From assembly GCA_002793835.1 (NCBI GenBank), contig PFDW01000066.1, forward strand, positions 1 through 8,863: a stretch of 8,863 nucleotides of DNA. Reading direction: 5' to 3'. Numbering within the stretch: position 1 is the first letter of the stretch; each line of letters begins with the position of its first letter. The stretch comes from Candidatus Portnoybacteria bacterium CG10_big_fil_rev_8_21_14_0_10_36_7. GTDB taxonomy: Bacteria > Patescibacteriota > Minisyncoccia > Portnoybacterales > PFDW01. The notes under the pieces were generated by a model. The model was not told where the DNA came from. It worked only from the letters and a program-made list of their open reading frames with translations, and ran no database searches. Made by a program: the position numbers and the translations under genes. This document shows positions 6,834 to 8,863 of the stretch, piece after piece.

Positions 6834-7073
6834 ATGGCATATATCAGCTGTAGTGTTTGTAGAGGTACTGGAATTGATAGAGGCAATGCTACTAGCTTTG
6901 ACAGGTTCTCAGTAGGAAAAGAATCTATTGAACTATGCAAGGCTTGTGATGGGACGGGTGAAGTTTATGATTATAGTATACGAGAGCGTACAGATTTAAC
7001 GGGGATTGCTCAAATTGTTGTCGTGCTATTTATAATATTAGTCGTTGCGGGTAAACTTCTTCATTATTTCTGA
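6834..7073 (+). CDS. Small tail-anchored protein with two CxxCxGTG zinc knuckles (unknown function)
   Basis: 79 residues. Two DnaJ-type motifs, CSVCRGTG (Cys6, Cys9) and CKACDGTG (Cys35, Cys38), could together hold one zinc ion as in one unit of the DnaJ central domain. No J domain or peptide-binding domain is present. After a charged stretch (YSIRERTD, 47-54), residues about 57-76 (IAQIVVVLFIILVVAG) form one transmembrane helix with only KLLHYF behind it. The expected topology is a cytoplasmic zinc head with the C-terminus anchored in the membrane. The gene has its own promoter and a strong Shine-Dalgarno, so it is very likely real. It lies 67 bases after the mutase gene and converges with RNase J across 7 bases, with no terminator between. 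I do not recognise a named family; a chaperone- or redox-related membrane adaptor is only a guess. A truncated DnaJ is less likely, since the gene is complete with its own start signals. Confidence 0.88.
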   Translation: MAYISCSVCRGTGIDRGNATSFDRFSVGKESIELCKACDGTGEVYDYSIRERTDLTGIAQIVVVLFIILVVAGKLLHYF

Positions 7074-7080
7074 TGCACTC

Positions 7081-8772
7081 TTATACTTCAATTATGACAG
7101 GCAACACCATTGGCCTACGATTTGTTCTCATAAATAGAAATTGTCCAATTTTATCACGCATATTTTCTTTCACATAAGACCAATTAATTGGATGCTGGCC
7201 TCCTGTTACTCCTTCAACTATTTCTTTAACTTTCTTTCTAGTGTCCATAAGTAACTCCTTGTTATCGCGCATATAGATGAATCCTCTGGAAATGATGTCT
7301 GGGCTGTTTTTCACTTTCCCAGTTTGTGCATCAACAGTCACGATAACGACAAACATACCGTCTTTAGACATCATCTGTCTATCGCGTAAAACTACTGATC
7401 CAACATCACCCACGCCAAGCCCGTCAACCATCACATAACCAGTTGGCACTTTTTTATTGCCTATTGTAACTTTGTCAGTAGATAAACTAATTATTTGTCC
7501 GTTTTCCGCTAAGATGACATTTTTTTCGTCCATGCCAGTTGTTTGGGCAATTTCTCCATGCAACATAAGCATATAAAAATTTCCATGAATAGGCATCAAA
7601 AATTTAGGCTTAATTAAATTTAGCATCATTTTTAAGTCTTCTTTCTGGCCATGCCCTGAAGTGTGGATATCCATCAATTTGTAATGATAAACCCTGGCGC
7701 CTTGTTTATAAATATTATCTTTAAGTGATTGGACCGTTCTTTCATTTCCAGGAACAACAGATGAGGAAAATACTACACTGTCATCTTTTTCGATTTTAAA
7801 GTTTTTATGTTCTTTATTAACAATTCGCATCAGTACCGCATTACCTTCACCTTGCGCGCCAGTGCATAAAATTACGGCTTTTTCTGGCGGGTATTCGTGA
7901 ATTTGGCTTGGTTTAATTAGAGTGTGTTTAGTCACCTTTAAATATCTAAGTGATTTAGCAATTTCAACATTCATCCTCATGCTATACCCATCCACCGCAA
8001 CCTTTCTATCATATTTTTCGGCTAAATTAATTATTGCTTGTACGCGACTTAGTAGAGATGCGAATGTTGCAATAATTATTCTTTTGTTGGATTCTTTAAA
8101 AATAATTTCTAAATTGTCTTGGACTTCTCTTTCTGAAATTGTGTATCCGAGTTTCTCGGCTGCTGTAGAATCTGATAGTAAGCATAATATTCCGCCAGCT
8201 CCAATTTGAGCGATTCGCGCAATATCAGCTGGTTTCTCGCCAATCGGGCTGTGATCGAATTTAAAATCTCCAGAATGAACGACCGTGCCAACCGGAGTAT
8301 GTAAAACAACTCCGAGTCCATCGGGTATATTATGATTTACATGAAAAAATTCAACCTTAAAATCCCCTAAAGTTAGTTGAGAATCTTGCGTTATTAACTC
8401 AATATTTAATTTAGGTATTCCATGAAAGTCTTCTTGACGACGCAACACAATACCCCTTGTAAGTGCAGCAGTATATATTGTTGGGTTTCCGAGTCTATGC
8501 ATTAAGTGAGGGATTGCTCCAATGTGGTCGTAATGACCATGCGTTATTATAACTCCGAGAATATTTTTTTCTTTTCCTTCGAGACAGGCAATATTAGGAA
8601 TTATATAATCAATTCCCGGCATATCTTCTTCTGGAAATTGTAGCCCCATATCAACGATGATGATTTGATCATCATACTCGAAGATTGTCATATTTCGGCC
8701 AATCTCTTCAACTCCTCCTAGAGGAATTATGTTAAGAGTCGGCTCTTTTTTTACTGTTTTCTGTGGTGTCAT
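7081..8772 (-). CDS. rnj: Ribonuclease J
   Basis: 563 residues, normal length. RNase J is a metallo-beta-lactamase/beta-CASP nuclease with 5'-to-3' exonuclease and endonuclease activity; it matures rRNA and turns over mRNA in bacteria, often those lacking RNase E. Seen: LGGVEEIGRNM (18-28), metal-binding THGHYDHIG (His78, His80, Asp82, His83), VNHNIPD, HSGDFKFD (metal-bridging Asp), a beta-CASP insert with LLSDST, ATFASLLSRV and GTQGEG-like CTGAQGEG, then HTSGHGQKEDL and PIHGN (His396). The C-terminal oligomerisation domain includes GYVMVDGLGVGDVG and SRGFIYMRDN. The usual HGE after the last metal His is HGN (Asn398). A basic N-terminal stretch of about 12 residues precedes the fold. ATG 8772 is preceded by A-rich sequence without a Shine-Dalgarno. 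It is transcribed toward, and nearly touches, the small zinc protein gene. Confidence 0.97.
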   Translation of the reverse strand: MTPQKTVKKEPTLNIIPLGGVEEIGRNMTIFEYDDQIIIVDMGLQFPEEDMPGIDYIIPNIACLEGKEKNILGVIITHGHYDHIGAIPHLMHRLGNPTIYTAALTRGIVLRRQEDFHGIPKLNIELITQDSQLTLGDFKVEFFHVNHNIPDGLGVVLHTPVGTVVHSGDFKFDHSPIGEKPADIARIAQIGAGGILCLLSDSTAAEKLGYTISEREVQDNLEIIFKESNKRIIIATFASLLSRVQAIINLAEKYDRKVAVDGYSMRMNVEIAKSLRYLKVTKHTLIKPSQIHEYPPEKAVILCTGAQGEGNAVLMRIVNKEHKNFKIEKDDSVVFSSSVVPGNERTVQSLKDNIYKQGARVYHYKLMDIHTSGHGQKEDLKMMLNLIKPKFLMPIHGNFYMLMLHGEIAQTTGMDEKNVILAENGQIISLSTDKVTIGNKKVPTGYVMVDGLGVGDVGSVVLRDRQMMSKDGMFVVIVTVDAQTGKVKNSPDIISRGFIYMRDNKELLMDTRKKVKEIVEGVTGGQHPINWSYVKENMRDKIGQFLFMRTNRRPMVLPVIIEV

Positions 8773-8809
8773 TTTATTTTTGTTATTTTTTTTAGTTTAT
8801 ATTAAAAAC

Positions 8810-8823
8810 ATTATAAAATTATA
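8810..8823 (-). promoter_or_regulatory. Tandem -10 boxes upstream of RNase J
   Basis: On the minus strand two perfect TATAAT hexamers occur 2 bases apart, at 8823-8818 and 8815-8810. They lie about 38-51 bases upstream of the RNase J start (8772). No good TTGACA-like -35 is visible at 16-18 bases from either; the expected positions read AAGGCA and AAAGGT. An activator or an extended contact may be needed, or only one box may be functional. The leader between them and the ATG is almost pure A/T. Confidence 0.45.
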
Positions 8824-8824
8824 C

Positions 8825-8838
8825 AAAGGTGCACCTTT
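8825..8838. repeat. 14-base perfect palindrome in the RNase J promoter region (possible operator)
   Basis: AAAGGTGCACCTTT is its own reverse complement. It sits directly upstream of the first TATAAT on the minus strand, in the -10/-35 spacer, a common place for a repressor dimer site. GC bases cluster in the centre (GGTGCACC) within otherwise AT-only DNA. By my estimate about half of random 9-kb windows contain some 14-base palindrome, so its position is the main argument. No second copy was seen in the window. Confidence 0.4.
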
Positions 8839-8863
8839 CTTGCCTTATAAAAGTTTAATTTTA

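Noticed and set aside
7922..8321. Open frames of 70 and 95 codons within RNase J
   Set aside because: Both are alternate frames of a highly conserved gene, with no family resemblance or ribosome-binding site.

Overview
This is an AT-rich, tightly packed stretch of bacterial housekeeping genes. It shows no mobile element, CRISPR array, tRNA or rRNA gene. All genes read through with UGA as a stop (ftsK, the HTH gene, the mutase and the small zinc protein all end in TGA), so UGA is not recoded. The best guess for the host is a member of the Candidate Phyla Radiation (Patescibacteria). The reasons are a RodZ-like HTH/TM/Ig-like protein overlapping both ftsK and recA, a bS6 with a basic C-terminal tail, RNase J, and near-absent spacing between genes. 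This is inferred from gene content and protein style, not from a search; another AT-rich lineage is possible.

Layout. (1) 1-3074, + strand: the 3' part of ftsK (it runs off the left edge), a RodZ-like membrane protein overlapping it by 35 bases, and recA joined by an ATGA overlap. This looks like one transcription unit for DNA translocation, cell-envelope organisation and recombination. (2) 3106-3144: a near-perfect hairpin, T-rich in both directions, separates recA from the convergent minus-strand operon. (3) 5359-3154, minus strand: ychF, rpsF (bS6), ssb, rpsR (bS18). This is the same order as the Bacillus subtilis yyaF-rpsF-ssbA-rpsR cluster, and it ends at the shared terminator. (4) 5405-6766, + strand: a phosphomannomutase/phosphoglucomutase, divergent from ychF across a 45-base promoter region. 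(5) 6834-7073, + strand: a 79-residue protein with two CxxCxGTG knuckles and a C-terminal membrane segment. It has its own good promoter and the only well-placed strong Shine-Dalgarno sequence in the window. (6) 8772-7081, minus strand: ribonuclease J, with its promoter region at the right edge containing two TATAAT boxes and a 14-base perfect palindrome.

Most of the window is conserved core machinery for DNA segregation and repair, single-stranded DNA binding, ribosome assembly, RNA turnover and sugar-phosphate supply. No new multi-gene system is visible. The items most worth a second look are the small membrane-anchored zinc protein, the altered sugar-binding residues of the mutase, the altered G4 motif of YchF, and the palindrome in the RNase J promoter. 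Most starts lack a Shine-Dalgarno sequence.
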